Assembly (NCBI GenBank): GCA_000380705.1
Contig: AQYM01000031.1
Coordinates: forward strand, 93,158-100,787
DNA length: 7,630 nucleotides
Source of the DNA: Crenarchaeota archaeon SCGC AAA471-B05
Lineage (GTDB): Archaea > Thermoproteota > Thermoprotei > Gearchaeales > Gearchaeaceae
Direction: 5' to 3'
Positions 1 to 5,539 of this stretch are shown in pieces. Numbering within the stretch: the first letter of the stretch is position 1; the number at the start of each line of letters is the position of its first letter. A program made the translations under genes and the position numbers. Below the pieces are notes generated by a model, which saw only the letters and a program-made list of their open reading frames with translations, searched no databases and was not told where the DNA came from.

Positions 1-132
1 TTTCCTAGGATCTATACCGCAATCGTTATAGGCTCTAACTGCAGCTTCAAACATTCCTTCTCTAAAGGAAATAAAGTTTGTGTTTGGCATAAAACCGTAG
101 CATCCTATTCCTACTATTGCTACTTCAGTCAT
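1..132 (-). CDS. Thiolase-like (acetyl-CoA acetyltransferase family) protein, N-terminal 44 residues only
   Basis: The reverse strand from 132 encodes an N-terminus that starts MTEVAIVGIGCYGFMP and continues with a segment containing SFREGMFEAA and a run ending in CGIDPRK, then leaves the window. The opening strand (VAIVGIG), the S/R pair a little later and the helix followed by a GIDP-type turn are the usual start of archaeal thiolase-domain proteins. Many of these work beside a DUF35 zinc-ribbon partner and act on acyl-CoA or isoprenoid precursors. The catalytic cysteine and histidines would lie outside the window, so the activity cannot be confirmed. The gene lies 35 bases downstream of the threonyl-tRNA synthetase gene on the same strand and could be cotranscribed with it, although an AT-rich TATA-like stretch also precedes it. 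The family call is from memory of the N-terminal pattern; the subfamily is not determinable. Confidence 0.7.
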   Translation of the reverse strand, partial: MTEVAIVGIGCYGFMPNTNFISFREGMFEAAVRAYNDCGIDPRK

Positions 133-153
133 TATAAAACAATAAATTTAGAA

Positions 154-163
154 TTTAAAAAAT
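154..163 (-). promoter_or_regulatory. Possible TATA box for the thiolase-like gene
   Basis: On the minus strand this reads AATTTTTTAAAT-like sequence centred about 26 bases before the ATG at 132, the spacing expected for a leaderless archaeal transcript. The whole gap is AT-rich, so the match is weak, and readthrough from the upstream synthetase gene is an equally good explanation. Confidence 0.3.
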
Positions 164-167
164 TATT

Positions 168-1445
168 CTAAATATAAGCTCTTTCCTTATATTTTTTCCT
201 CAAGAGATCAACAAAATAATCAACTTTAATTTCTTTAAACTGCTCACCGAGGAAATTCCTTACAGTAATAGTCTTACTCTCCATTTCCCTTTGACCAACT
301 ATTATCATATAGGGAATTTTCATCTTTATAGCATTGTATATTTTTTTCTCCAAAGTAGAATCGCTCTCATCAATTGTGACTCTAAATTCTTCAAATTTTT
401 TATATATTTCTTTTGTATATTCTATAAATTTTTCTGATACGGGTAAAATTCTTATTTGTTCTGGAGAAATCCAAAACGGTAATTTACCTTGATAATGTTC
501 AAGTAATATTCCAATAAATCTTTCTAAAGAACCCAATATGGCTCTATGTATCATTATTGGAGTCTTTTTCTTTCCATCTTTATCTATATATTCCAACTTA
601 AACCTCCTAGGCATATTAAAATCTAACTGAATAGTTGAAAGCTGCCAATATCTGCCTAACGAGTCTTTAGCATCTACATCTATTTTTGGACCATAAAATG
701 CTCCTTCTTTTTCCTTAACTTCATACTCCAAATTTAGTTTTTCCAGACATTTTTTAAGGGCCTTAGTTGCTTTATCCCATACTTTAATGCTGCCTATGTG
801 CTCATCGGGCATAGTTGAAAGTTTAATTTTAAAATCTTTTAATTCAAATAAGTTTAATATTTCTATAATTGTTTTTAAAATATTTGTTACTTCATCTTCT
901 ATTTGATCTTCTCTAACAAATAAATGCCCGTCATCTTGAGTTATAGCTCTAACCCTTACAAGACCTAGCAATTCACCAGATTGTTCATTCCTATAAACTG
1001 TTCCAAATTCAGAAATTCTTACAGGCAAGTCTTTGTAACTTCTAATTTCACTTTTGTATATTAAGCAATGACCAGGACAATTCATAGGTTTTACAGCGTA
1101 TTTTTCATCCATAACCTTTATTATGAACATTCTATCTTTATACATTTTAAGATGTCCTGAACGTTTCCATAACTTTAAATTTAATATATGAGGTGTCCAA
1201 ACTTCCTGGTAACCGAATTGCTTATTCTTCTCCCTTATTAATCGAATTAATTCCTCTCTTATTATAAATCCTCTACTTTTAAATAACGGTAAACCTGAAC
1301 CTGCCTCTTCAGATATAGTATATATTCCTAATTCTTGACCGAGCTCTATATGTGTTTTCTTCTTCTCCACTTTATAAATTAATAAATTTTTATAATTAAA
1401 AAAGGTTTTAAAATATTTACCGTAAACTAAAGCTTTATCCTTCAT
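168..1445 (-). CDS. thrS: Threonyl-tRNA synthetase, catalytic form lacking the editing domain (425 aa)
   Basis: Class II synthetase that attaches threonine to tRNA-Thr in the cytoplasm. After a poorly conserved 30-residue start, the catalytic domain begins at about residue 31 (SEEAGSGLPL at 45-54). Motif 1 lies around 60-100, motif 2 around 147-180 (R152, then VRAITQDDGH) and motif 3 around 298-320 (MIHRAILGSLERF). The three zinc ligands are present as C123, H174 and H300, with exactly the spacing of the E. coli enzyme's Cys334, His385 and His511. The anticodon-binding domain occupies about 325-417 (KIPYMIIVGQREMES). The TGS and N-terminal editing domains seen in full-length enzymes of 600 or more residues are absent; some crenarchaea split threonylation and editing between separate proteins, so a trans-editing partner is expected elsewhere. 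No other in-frame ATG precedes the catalytic core, which fixes the start at 1445. The gene is transcribed divergently from the carbamoyltransferase gene. Confidence 0.95.
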   Translation of the reverse strand: MKDKALVYGKYFKTFFNYKNLLIYKVEKKKTHIELGQELGIYTISEEAGSGLPLFKSRGFIIREELIRLIREKNKQFGYQEVWTPHILNLKLWKRSGHLKMYKDRMFIIKVMDEKYAVKPMNCPGHCLIYKSEIRSYKDLPVRISEFGTVYRNEQSGELLGLVRVRAITQDDGHLFVREDQIEDEVTNILKTIIEILNLFELKDFKIKLSTMPDEHIGSIKVWDKATKALKKCLEKLNLEYEVKEKEGAFYGPKIDVDAKDSLGRYWQLSTIQLDFNMPRRFKLEYIDKDGKKKTPIMIHRAILGSLERFIGILLEHYQGKLPFWISPEQIRILPVSEKFIEYTKEIYKKFEEFRVTIDESDSTLEKKIYNAIKMKIPYMIIVGQREMESKTITVRNFLGEQFKEIKVDYFVDLLRKKYKERAYI

Positions 1446-1468
1446 AACAGGAATAAGCTTTAAGATCC

Positions 1469-1478
1469 TTTTTAATAA
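1469..1478 (-). promoter_or_regulatory. Probable TATA box of the threonyl-tRNA synthetase gene
   Basis: Read on the minus strand this is TTATTAAAAA, centred about 28 bases upstream of the ATG at 1445. That places the expected transcription start at or next to the start codon, the leaderless arrangement common in Sulfolobales-type archaea. Support is position and composition only. Confidence 0.45.
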
Positions 1479-1484
1479 TTTTCT

Positions 1485-1498
1485 TCAAATAAGAGATG
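1485..1498 (+). repeat. 14-base direct repeat, copy 1
   Basis: The sequence TCAAATAAGAGATG occurs here and again, identically, at 1618-1631. The copies begin 133 bases apart. A shorter related copy (TAAATAAGAG) lies at 1581-1590. Origin is unknown: it may be a target-site duplication, an internal duplication or shared RNA structure. Confidence 0.7.
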
Positions 1499-1502
1499 AT
1501 CA

Positions 1503-1536
1503 AGCAATCAGAACAACGATCGCTATGAAGATTGCT
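1503..1536. repeat. Inverted repeat AGCAATC / GATTGCT with a 20-base loop
   Basis: AGCAATC at 1503-1509 is exactly complementary to GATTGCT at 1530-1536. The loop contains the palindrome CGATCG (1517-1522). The stem can form on either strand as RNA or DNA. Its function is unknown; it could be part of a structured transcript, a transposon-end hairpin or a regulator site between the divergent promoters. Confidence 0.55.
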
Positions 1537-1584
1537 CACTCAGAATGAAACAACCTCTCAATAAACAACATACGAAACTTTAAA

Positions 1585-1601
1585 TAAGAGGGATTCTCTT
1601 A
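1585..1601. repeat. Short hairpin TAAGAG / CTCTTA
   Basis: TAAGAG (1585-1590) and CTCTTA (1596-1601) form a perfect 6-bp stem around a 5-base loop. The same CTCTTA could instead pair with TAAGAG at 1623-1628 or 1490-1495, so mutually exclusive structures are possible. The stem is short and AT-rich, and chance occurrence is not excluded. Confidence 0.4.
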
Positions 1602-1617
1602 GCCTCTTGACTACTCC

Positions 1618-1631
1618 TCAAATAAGAGATG
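1618..1631 (+). repeat. 14-base direct repeat, copy 2
   Basis: Identical to the copy at 1485-1498 (TCAAATAAGAGATG). This copy lies 19 bases before the IS200/IS605-like hairpin, whereas copy 1 lies just before the AGCAATC inverted repeat. Both copies therefore precede a potential stem-loop. Confidence 0.7.
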
Positions 1632-1640
1632 TAACCACGA

Positions 1641-1685
1641 ATCGATGAGAGGAACCTCGCATTTCAAGGCGGGAGGAATTCAGCG
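1641..1685 (+). mobile_element. IS200/IS605-like right-end hairpin (TnpB guide-RNA scaffold remnant), putative
   Basis: The stretch reads GAGGAACCTCGC, a short A/U-rich turn, then GGCGGGAGGAATTCAG. This closely follows the layout of the conserved hairpin at the 3' end of many tnpB genes: GGAACC, a GC stem with a TTT-like turn, GGGAGGA and a TCA-type end. There it forms the 3' part of the TnpB guide RNA (omegaRNA/reRNA) and the transposon right end. CCTC (1655-1658) pairs with GAGG (1673-1676), and GC (1659-1660) with GC (1669-1670), but the stem has a two-G bulge and an A·G mismatch, as expected of a decaying copy. No tnpA or tnpB gene lies next to it, so this would be a solo end or a relic. 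The match is by memory of the pattern, not by alignment. Confidence 0.4.
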
Positions 1686-1753
1686 TAAAACCAAATTAAA
1701 TTTATAAAATGAAGAATAAATTAGACTTTCTTATCGTTTTGTCTTTCAAAAAC

Positions 1754-1760
1754 TATTTAA
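1754..1760 (+). promoter_or_regulatory. Probable TATA box of the carbamoyltransferase gene
   Basis: TATTTAA is centred 27 bases before the ATG at 1784, preceded by an A-rich BRE-like stretch (CAAAAAC), which fits a leaderless transcript. A second TATA-like sequence, TTTATAAAA at 1701-1709, lies farther upstream and would give a leader of roughly 50 bases if used; I prefer the nearer box because of its spacing. Confidence 0.5.
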
Positions 1761-1783
1761 GGTAAATTTTCTTTTAATGTATC

Positions 1784-2731
1784 ATGAAGTATAAGAAAGT
1801 GTTTGAACCTAAAGGAAAAGATTTGCTATCTATGCTTGATTTGAACAAAGATCAGATAAATAGCATAATCCATTTAACTTCTTTACTAAAAGAATTGTAT
1901 TATTTAGGAGCTAAGGAAATAAACTACCTTAAAAATAAGAAAATAGGTTTAATTTTTCAAAAACCGTCAACAAGAACGAGAGTATCCTTTACAGTAGCAA
2001 TACAAGAACTAGGAGGTATTCCCTATTATTTCGGTTGGAATGAGCTACAACTCATAAGAGGGGAATTAATAAGAGATACTGCAAAGGTATTAAATAAATA
2101 TTTGGATGGAGCTGTATTGAGGGTTTATGAACATGAAATACTTAATGAATTTGCGGAGAATTTTGAAGGACCAGTAATTAACGCTTTAAGCGACTTAGAA
2201 CATCCATGTCAAATTTTAGCTGATTTCTATACTATATATGAAAAATTTGGTAGATTAGAAAATATTACAATAGCTTATATAGGGGACGGAGCAAACAATA
2301 TAGCCAATAGTCTTTTATTTGGTTGCGCAATTATAGGGTTAAATATAAACATTATAGCTCCTAAAAAATATCAACCTGCATCTGAAATATTGAGAAAAAG
2401 TTACGAAATAGCTAACAAAACCAACTGTAAAATTAATATAACAGAAAATATTGAAGAAGGAATCAAAGATGCAGATATAATATATACAGATGTTTTTGTA
2501 TCGATGGGAATGGAGAAAGAAAGGGAAGAAAGATTATCAATTCTTAAGCCTTATCAAGTAAACCAAAAAGTTATGGAAATGGCTAAGAAAGCATATTTTA
2601 TGCATTGTGGTCCTTGGCATTTAGGAGAAGAAGTGACACCTGAAGTTGTTTATGGAGAAAGATCTTTGGTATTTGAACAGGCAGAAAATAGGTTACATGT
2701 AAGCAAAGCCATATTAATAAGTTTATTTTAA
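1784..2731 (+). CDS. argF: Ornithine carbamoyltransferase (315 aa)
   Basis: Cytoplasmic enzyme that joins carbamoyl phosphate to ornithine to give citrulline in arginine biosynthesis. Carbamoyl-phosphate binding is shown by STRTR at 62-66 (in KPSTRTRVSF), by DLQL-like NELQLIRGE at 86-94 and by HPCQ at 140-143. The ornithine loop is D236 with SMG at 240-242 (DVFVSMGMEKERE). The length of 315 residues is normal for the family. The last signature is unusual: residues 274-277 read HCGP, followed by WHLGEEV, where the family normally has HCLP, often followed by an RG pair. The remaining motifs fit ornithine rather than aspartate carbamoyltransferase, but the altered site leaves some doubt about the substrate or kinetics. 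The start at 1784 is supported by a TATA box 27 bases upstream. The stop lies only 12 bases before secE, so it may be cotranscribed with the secretion and ribosomal genes. Confidence 0.9.
   Translation: MKYKKVFEPKGKDLLSMLDLNKDQINSIIHLTSLLKELYYLGAKEINYLKNKKIGLIFQKPSTRTRVSFTVAIQELGGIPYYFGWNELQLIRGELIRDTAKVLNKYLDGAVLRVYEHEILNEFAENFEGPVINALSDLEHPCQILADFYTIYEKFGRLENITIAYIGDGANNIANSLLFGCAIIGLNINIIAPKKYQPASEILRKSYEIANKTNCKINITENIEEGIKDADIIYTDVFVSMGMEKEREERLSILKPYQVNQKVMEMAKKAYFMHCGPWHLGEEVTPEVVYGERSLVFEQAENRLHVSKAILISLF
2713..2720 (+). promoter_or_regulatory. Possible TATA box of the secE–ribosomal operon, inside the end of argF
   Basis: ATTAATAA is centred about 27 bases before the secE ATG, within the last codons of argF. 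It would let the translocon and ribosomal genes be transcribed independently of argF. The region is generally AT-rich and another candidate (TTTATTTTA, 2722-2730) sits closer, so this is tentative. Confidence 0.28.
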
Positions 2732-2743
2732 ATAAAAAATTGT

Positions 2744-3034
2744 ATGTCAAATAGAATAAAATCCATGATGAATACATTGAGAAATCTTTTAGCTTTATCT
2801 TCTAAACCTACGAGAGATGAATTTTGGTTACTTTTTAAAATCGTGCTAGTTGGACTTTCAATTATAGGGACTTACGCTTTTACTATACAGATTATATCCA
2901 TAACTTTAGAAACTTTGAGGTTTAATCCTGCAACTAGTAGTGTAGCTGCACAAATAACCATATTTATAATTACACTTATAATTATGGTCGTACTTATAAT
3001 ATTTTATTATGGAAGAAGGAAAGGAAAGTGGTAA
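2744..3034 (+). CDS. secE: Protein translocase subunit SecE / Sec61 gamma with an extra C-terminal membrane segment (96 aa)
   Basis: Small membrane subunit that clamps SecY in the Sec translocon. The hallmark is the amphipathic stretch ending SKPTRDEFWLL at 20-30, followed directly by a membrane helix at about 29-51 (KIVLVGLSIIGTYAF); this KPT-(R/W)-(D/E)-E-(F/Y) plus one helix is the conserved SecE core. The position immediately before spt5, as with bacterial secE–nusG, supports the call. Archaeal SecE is usually about 55-65 residues with one helix. Here the frame continues through a polar linker (52-66) into a second strongly hydrophobic segment at about 67-89 and ends in a basic YYGRRKGKW tail. 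That tail would place the C-terminus on the cytoplasmic side if it follows the positive-inside rule. The last 26 bases overlap the start of spt5 in another frame. Confidence 0.85.
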   Translation: MSNRIKSMMNTLRNLLALSSKPTRDEFWLLFKIVLVGLSIIGTYAFTIQIISITLETLRFNPATSSVAAQITIFIITLIIMVVLIIFYYGRRKGKW

Positions 3035-3488
3035 ACAAATAAAGAAAAAATTATATGCTATTAAAGTTTCTGCTGGACACGAAAAAGAAATAGCCTTAAT
3101 AGCAAGCGAAAGATATAATAGTATGAAAGAAAAAACTTCAGTTGTATCTGAATTAGTCCTAGATGAAATAAAATCATATATTTTAGTTGAGGCTGATAAC
3201 CCAGCTGATCCTCTTCCTTTATTTTACGGTTTAAAACATGTTAGAGGTTATGTTAGAGGTGTGACGGATATAAAGGATATAGAACATTTAATATTACCTA
3301 AGGCTAAACCTGTAGAATTAGAAGTTGGGTACGAAGTTGAAATAATGTGGGGTCCTTTCAAAGGATATACTGGAGAAATAGTAAGTATTGATAGATCAAA
3401 AAATGAAGTAACAGTCATTTTAAAGGATGCGGTAACCCCTTTAACTATACAACTTTCAGCAGATTACGTAAAAGTAATAAAGAAATAA
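3009..3488 (+). CDS. spt5: Transcription elongation factor Spt5 (NusG homologue), 159 aa
   Basis: Spt5 binds the clamp of RNA polymerase, usually together with Spt4, and promotes processive elongation; it may also link polymerase to the ribosome. The NGN domain spans about residues 14-95, beginning KLYAIKVSAGHEKE and including SYILVEAD and GLKHVRGYVRG, the classic NGN core. A single KOW domain follows at about 104-157 (GYEVEIMWGPFKGYTGEI and a beta-rich end), and the length is typical for archaea. The first 14 residues are charged and poorly conserved. The ATG at 3009 is the only ATG ahead of the NGN domain and lies inside the end of secE, giving a 26-base overlap that suggests translational coupling. 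Seven bases separate the stop from rpl11. Confidence 0.95.
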   Translation: MEEGKESGKQIKKKLYAIKVSAGHEKEIALIASERYNSMKEKTSVVSELVLDEIKSYILVEADNPADPLPLFYGLKHVRGYVRGVTDIKDIEHLILPKAKPVELEVGYEVEIMWGPFKGYTGEIVSIDRSKNEVTVILKDAVTPLTIQLSADYVKVIKK

Positions 3489-3495
3489 TTGAAGC

Positions 3496-3987
3496 ATGCC
3501 ACAGGTAAAATCCTTTAAATTTGATATTGAAGGAGGAAAAGCTACAGGAGGACCCCCGATAGGACCTTCATTGACACCTCTGGGAATAAATGTTATGGAT
3601 GTTGTTAATAAGATAAATTCTCTTACAAAAGACTTTGCAGGAATGAGAGTGCCAGTTGTAGTTAAAGTAAATTTAGAAACAAAAGAAGTGGTGGATATTG
3701 AAGTAGGAACACCTTCGACGGGAGCGTTAATTTTGAAAGAATTGAAAGCCGAAAAAGGGTCTTCTTCCCCATTAAAACAAAAAGCAGGTAATTTAACTCT
3801 TCAACAAGTGATCAAAATTGCAAAAATTAAGAAAAAAGATTTACTTGCCAAATCTTTAAAATCTGCAGTAAAAGAAATTTTAGGCACATGCGTGAGTTTC
3901 GGAGTTACTGTAGATGGTAAAGATCCAAGACAGGTACAAAAAGAAATAGATAAAGGTTTATATGATGATTTATTAAAAGAAGATTAA
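3496..3987 (+). CDS. rpl11: Large-subunit ribosomal protein uL11 (163 aa)
   Basis: Component of the stalk base of the 50S subunit; it binds the GTPase-associated region of 23S rRNA and contacts translation factors. The N-terminal domain contains the family signature at about residues 14-32 (GKATGGPPIGPSL then TPLGIN), the factor-facing and thiostrepton-site segment. The C-terminal RNA-binding domain (about 75-150) shows LKQKAGNLTLQQVIKIAKIK and GTCVSFGVTVDGKDPR, typical of archaeal and eukaryotic L11/L12. The length is normal for archaea. The gene lies 7 bases after spt5 and 2 bases before rpl1, inside the operon that also makes the stalk proteins P0 and L12. No strong Shine–Dalgarno sequence is visible ahead of the ATG. 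Confidence 0.97.
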   Translation: MPQVKSFKFDIEGGKATGGPPIGPSLTPLGINVMDVVNKINSLTKDFAGMRVPVVVKVNLETKEVVDIEVGTPSTGALILKELKAEKGSSSPLKQKAGNLTLQQVIKIAKIKKKDLLAKSLKSAVKEILGTCVSFGVTVDGKDPRQVQKEIDKGLYDDLLKED

Positions 3988-3989
3988 AA

Positions 3990-4649
3990 ATGGCTTTAGC
4001 TGAAAAAAAGGTTTTAACGATAAAAGAAATAAATGGGCTTATTGATAAGATAAAAAATGAAGATAAGAAGAATTTTATTCAAACGGTAGATCTAATAGTT
4101 CATATAGAAAATTTGGATGTTAAGAAGGAAGGAAGCAAACTAAATAAAATAATAACTCTACCAAATAAATCCAGTAAAGAAAAAAGAATTTGTGTAATAG
4201 GTGAACTTGCAATAGCTGAAAAAGCAAAGGAAGGAGGAGCCGATTTAATACTAAGAAAAAGCGACATTGAAAAGCTACAAGGAAATAAAAGAGAATTAAA
4301 GAAAATAGCAAGGAAGTATGACTTCTTCTTAGTACAACCAGATTTGATGCCACTTGTTGGAAAATTATTAGGACCATATTTAGGTTCAAGAGGTAAATTG
4401 CCTGAAATTATACCTCCTAACGTAGATGTTAAAAGCACAATAAGTAAATTAAAACAAAGTATAAGAATAAGAGTGAAAAATCAGCCAGTTATATCATGCG
4501 GAATTGGAACTGAAGATATGCCAACCGAAGCTATAAGTGAAAATGCTCTTACAGTGATTAATGAAATAGAAAAGTTAATAGAAGGAAAGGGAAGAATTAA
4601 AGCTATATATATTAAGAAAACAATGGGTAAACCTATCAGGTTAAGATAA
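3990..4649 (+). CDS. rpl1: Large-subunit ribosomal protein uL1 (219 aa)
   Basis: Forms the L1 stalk of the large subunit, which helps deacylated tRNA leave the E site. Domain I is split between the two ends of the chain, with domain II inserted, the usual uL1 arrangement. The recognisable core is LVGKLLGPYLGSRGKLPEII (about residues 112-131) and the following PPNVDVKSTISKLK. The C-terminal beta segment (IRIRVKNQPVISCGIGTEDM) contributes to rRNA binding. The length agrees with archaeal homologues. In some archaea L1 represses its own operon by binding mRNA near its gene; I looked for an obvious rRNA-like hairpin near this start and saw none. The gene begins 2 bases after rpl11 and ends 1 base before rpl10, so translation is probably coupled. 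Confidence 0.96.
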   Translation: MALAEKKVLTIKEINGLIDKIKNEDKKNFIQTVDLIVHIENLDVKKEGSKLNKIITLPNKSSKEKRICVIGELAIAEKAKEGGADLILRKSDIEKLQGNKRELKKIARKYDFFLVQPDLMPLVGKLLGPYLGSRGKLPEIIPPNVDVKSTISKLKQSIRIRVKNQPVISCGIGTEDMPTEAISENALTVINEIEKLIEGKGRIKAIYIKKTMGKPIRLR

Positions 4650-4650
4650 T

Positions 4651-5523
4651 ATGTCAAAATATATAGCGATAAAAAAGGCTTCAAGAGAAAGAAAAGAAAA
4701 ACTAATAAATGAAGTAATTGATTATTTGAAAAATTATAAATATCTAATAATAGCTGATTTGTTTAAAATTAAAAGTGGAGATTTACAAGAATTACGTAAA
4801 AAATTTTATAATACTTTAAAATTAAAAGTTATTAAAAATTCTCTTTTAAAAGTTGCCTTAAAAAAAGTTTATGGAGATAAAATAGCTGAAAAATTGAAGC
4901 CTTACCTTAAAAATCAAAATATTTACATATTTTCAAACATTAACCCTTATGAAGTTTATTTACAACTTGAAAAAAATAAAATTAAGACCGAAGCTAAACC
5001 TGGTGATATAGCAGAAGAAGATATAATTGTTCCCGCAGGAAATACTGGAATAGCTCCAGGACCGGTTATGAGTAAATTCAGTAAACTTAAAATACCTACA
5101 AAAGTTGAAGAAGGAGCGATAACAATAACAAAGGATACAGTCGTGGCTAAAAAAGGTGATAAAATTTCCAACGAAGTAGTCGAATTATTAAATCTACTTG
5201 GAATTAAACCTATTTCAGTAACATTAAAATTAAAGTATTGTTTTGATGGAAAAAGTATAATCGAAAATATTTACGTAGATTTAAATCAAATCAAAAAAGA
5301 TTTGGAAAAAGCTCAACAAGCAGCTCTGAATCTTTCACTTAATGCAGCATTGCCTATAAAAGAAGTTCTACCATTGATAATCGCACAAGCTCATAATAAT
5401 GCTATTAAAATACTACAAAATTTAGTTATTCCTGACAAAGAAGTATTAAAATATTCAATTAGTAAAGCTTATACAAATGCACAAATCATTCATGAAATAC
5501 TAAAATCTAAAGGATTAAGCTAA
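4651..5523 (+). CDS. rpl10: Large-subunit ribosomal stalk protein uL10 / P0, lacking the acidic C-terminal tail (290 aa)
   Basis: P0 anchors the ribosomal stalk to 23S rRNA together with uL11 and carries dimers of L12. The rRNA-binding domain covers about residues 1-108 (KLKVIKNSLLKVALKK at 57-72). The archaeal/eukaryotic insertion domain follows at about 109-190 (VPAGNTGIAPGPV at 127-139, KDTVVAKKGD at 161-170). After that comes an alanine-rich helical spine from about 212 to 286, where three successive helical stretches (around 220-234, 237-258 and 262-286) should each bind an L12 dimer. Archaeal P0 proteins are usually about 310-340 residues and finish with a charged linker and a GLxxLFG-like peptide shared with L12. 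This one stops at LKSKGLS, directly after the helices, with stop codons in the same frame at 5521 and 5527. The factor-recruiting tail is therefore missing from P0 and left to L12. Confidence 0.95.
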   Translation: MSKYIAIKKASRERKEKLINEVIDYLKNYKYLIIADLFKIKSGDLQELRKKFYNTLKLKVIKNSLLKVALKKVYGDKIAEKLKPYLKNQNIYIFSNINPYEVYLQLEKNKIKTEAKPGDIAEEDIIVPAGNTGIAPGPVMSKFSKLKIPTKVEEGAITITKDTVVAKKGDKISNEVVELLNLLGIKPISVTLKLKYCFDGKSIIENIYVDLNQIKKDLEKAQQAALNLSLNAALPIKEVLPLIIAQAHNNAIKILQNLVIPDKEVLKYSISKAYTNAQIIHEILKSKGLS

Positions 5524-5539
5524 TTTGAATAAAAGAAAA

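Larger units (their letters stand above)
1485..1690. other. GC-elevated, repeat-rich intergenic segment; possible structured RNA or mobile-element debris
   Basis: This is most of the 338-base gene-free region between the two divergent genes. By hand count, bases 1501-1680 are about 41% G+C, against roughly 30% in the surrounding genes. In AT-rich thermophiles such local enrichment often marks structured RNA. The segment contains a 7-bp inverted repeat (1503-1536), a 6-bp hairpin (1585-1601), a 14-base direct repeat (1485-1498 and 1618-1631) and a larger imperfect hairpin resembling an IS200/IS605 right end (1651-1683). No reading frame here is long enough to be a convincing gene. It could be a decayed insertion sequence, a noncoding RNA or a regulatory leader; the sequence does not decide between them, and the transcribed strand is unknown. 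Confidence 0.5.

Noticed and set aside
1496..1546. Box C/D sRNA-like pattern (ATGATCA … CAGA … ATGAAGA … CAGA)
   Set aside because: Both C-like boxes carry a mismatch to RUGAUGA, both D-like boxes read CAGA rather than CUGA, and the first guide interval would be only about 6 bases, too short to direct methylation.
1485..1631. CRISPR array
   Set aside because: There are only two exact copies of a 14-mer, the spacing is too large for a repeat-spacer unit, and there is no resemblance to known Sulfolobales CRISPR repeats.
1565..1648. Short open frame ending just before the IS200/IS605-like hairpin, as a tnpB 3' remnant
   Set aside because: It is under 30 codons and shows no recognisable TnpB motif (no zinc-finger cysteines or catalytic acidic residues), so it cannot be called even as a pseudogene.
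1709..1765. 18-codon frame beginning MKNKLDF upstream of argF
   Set aside because: It is very short, overlaps the likely argF TATA box and has no supporting translation signal; the hydrophobic content is what AT-rich DNA gives by chance.
4100..4684. Three minus-strand open frames opposite rpl1 (4100-4438, 4120-4389, 4481-4684)
   Set aside because: They lie fully or mostly inside the certain rpl1 gene; their Leu/Phe/Ser-rich hydrophobic composition is the usual reverse-complement shadow of Lys/Glu-rich coding sequence.
4956..5171. 71-codon minus-strand open frame opposite rpl10
   Set aside because: It lies within the well-supported P0 gene, has no recognisable motif and is a shadow frame.
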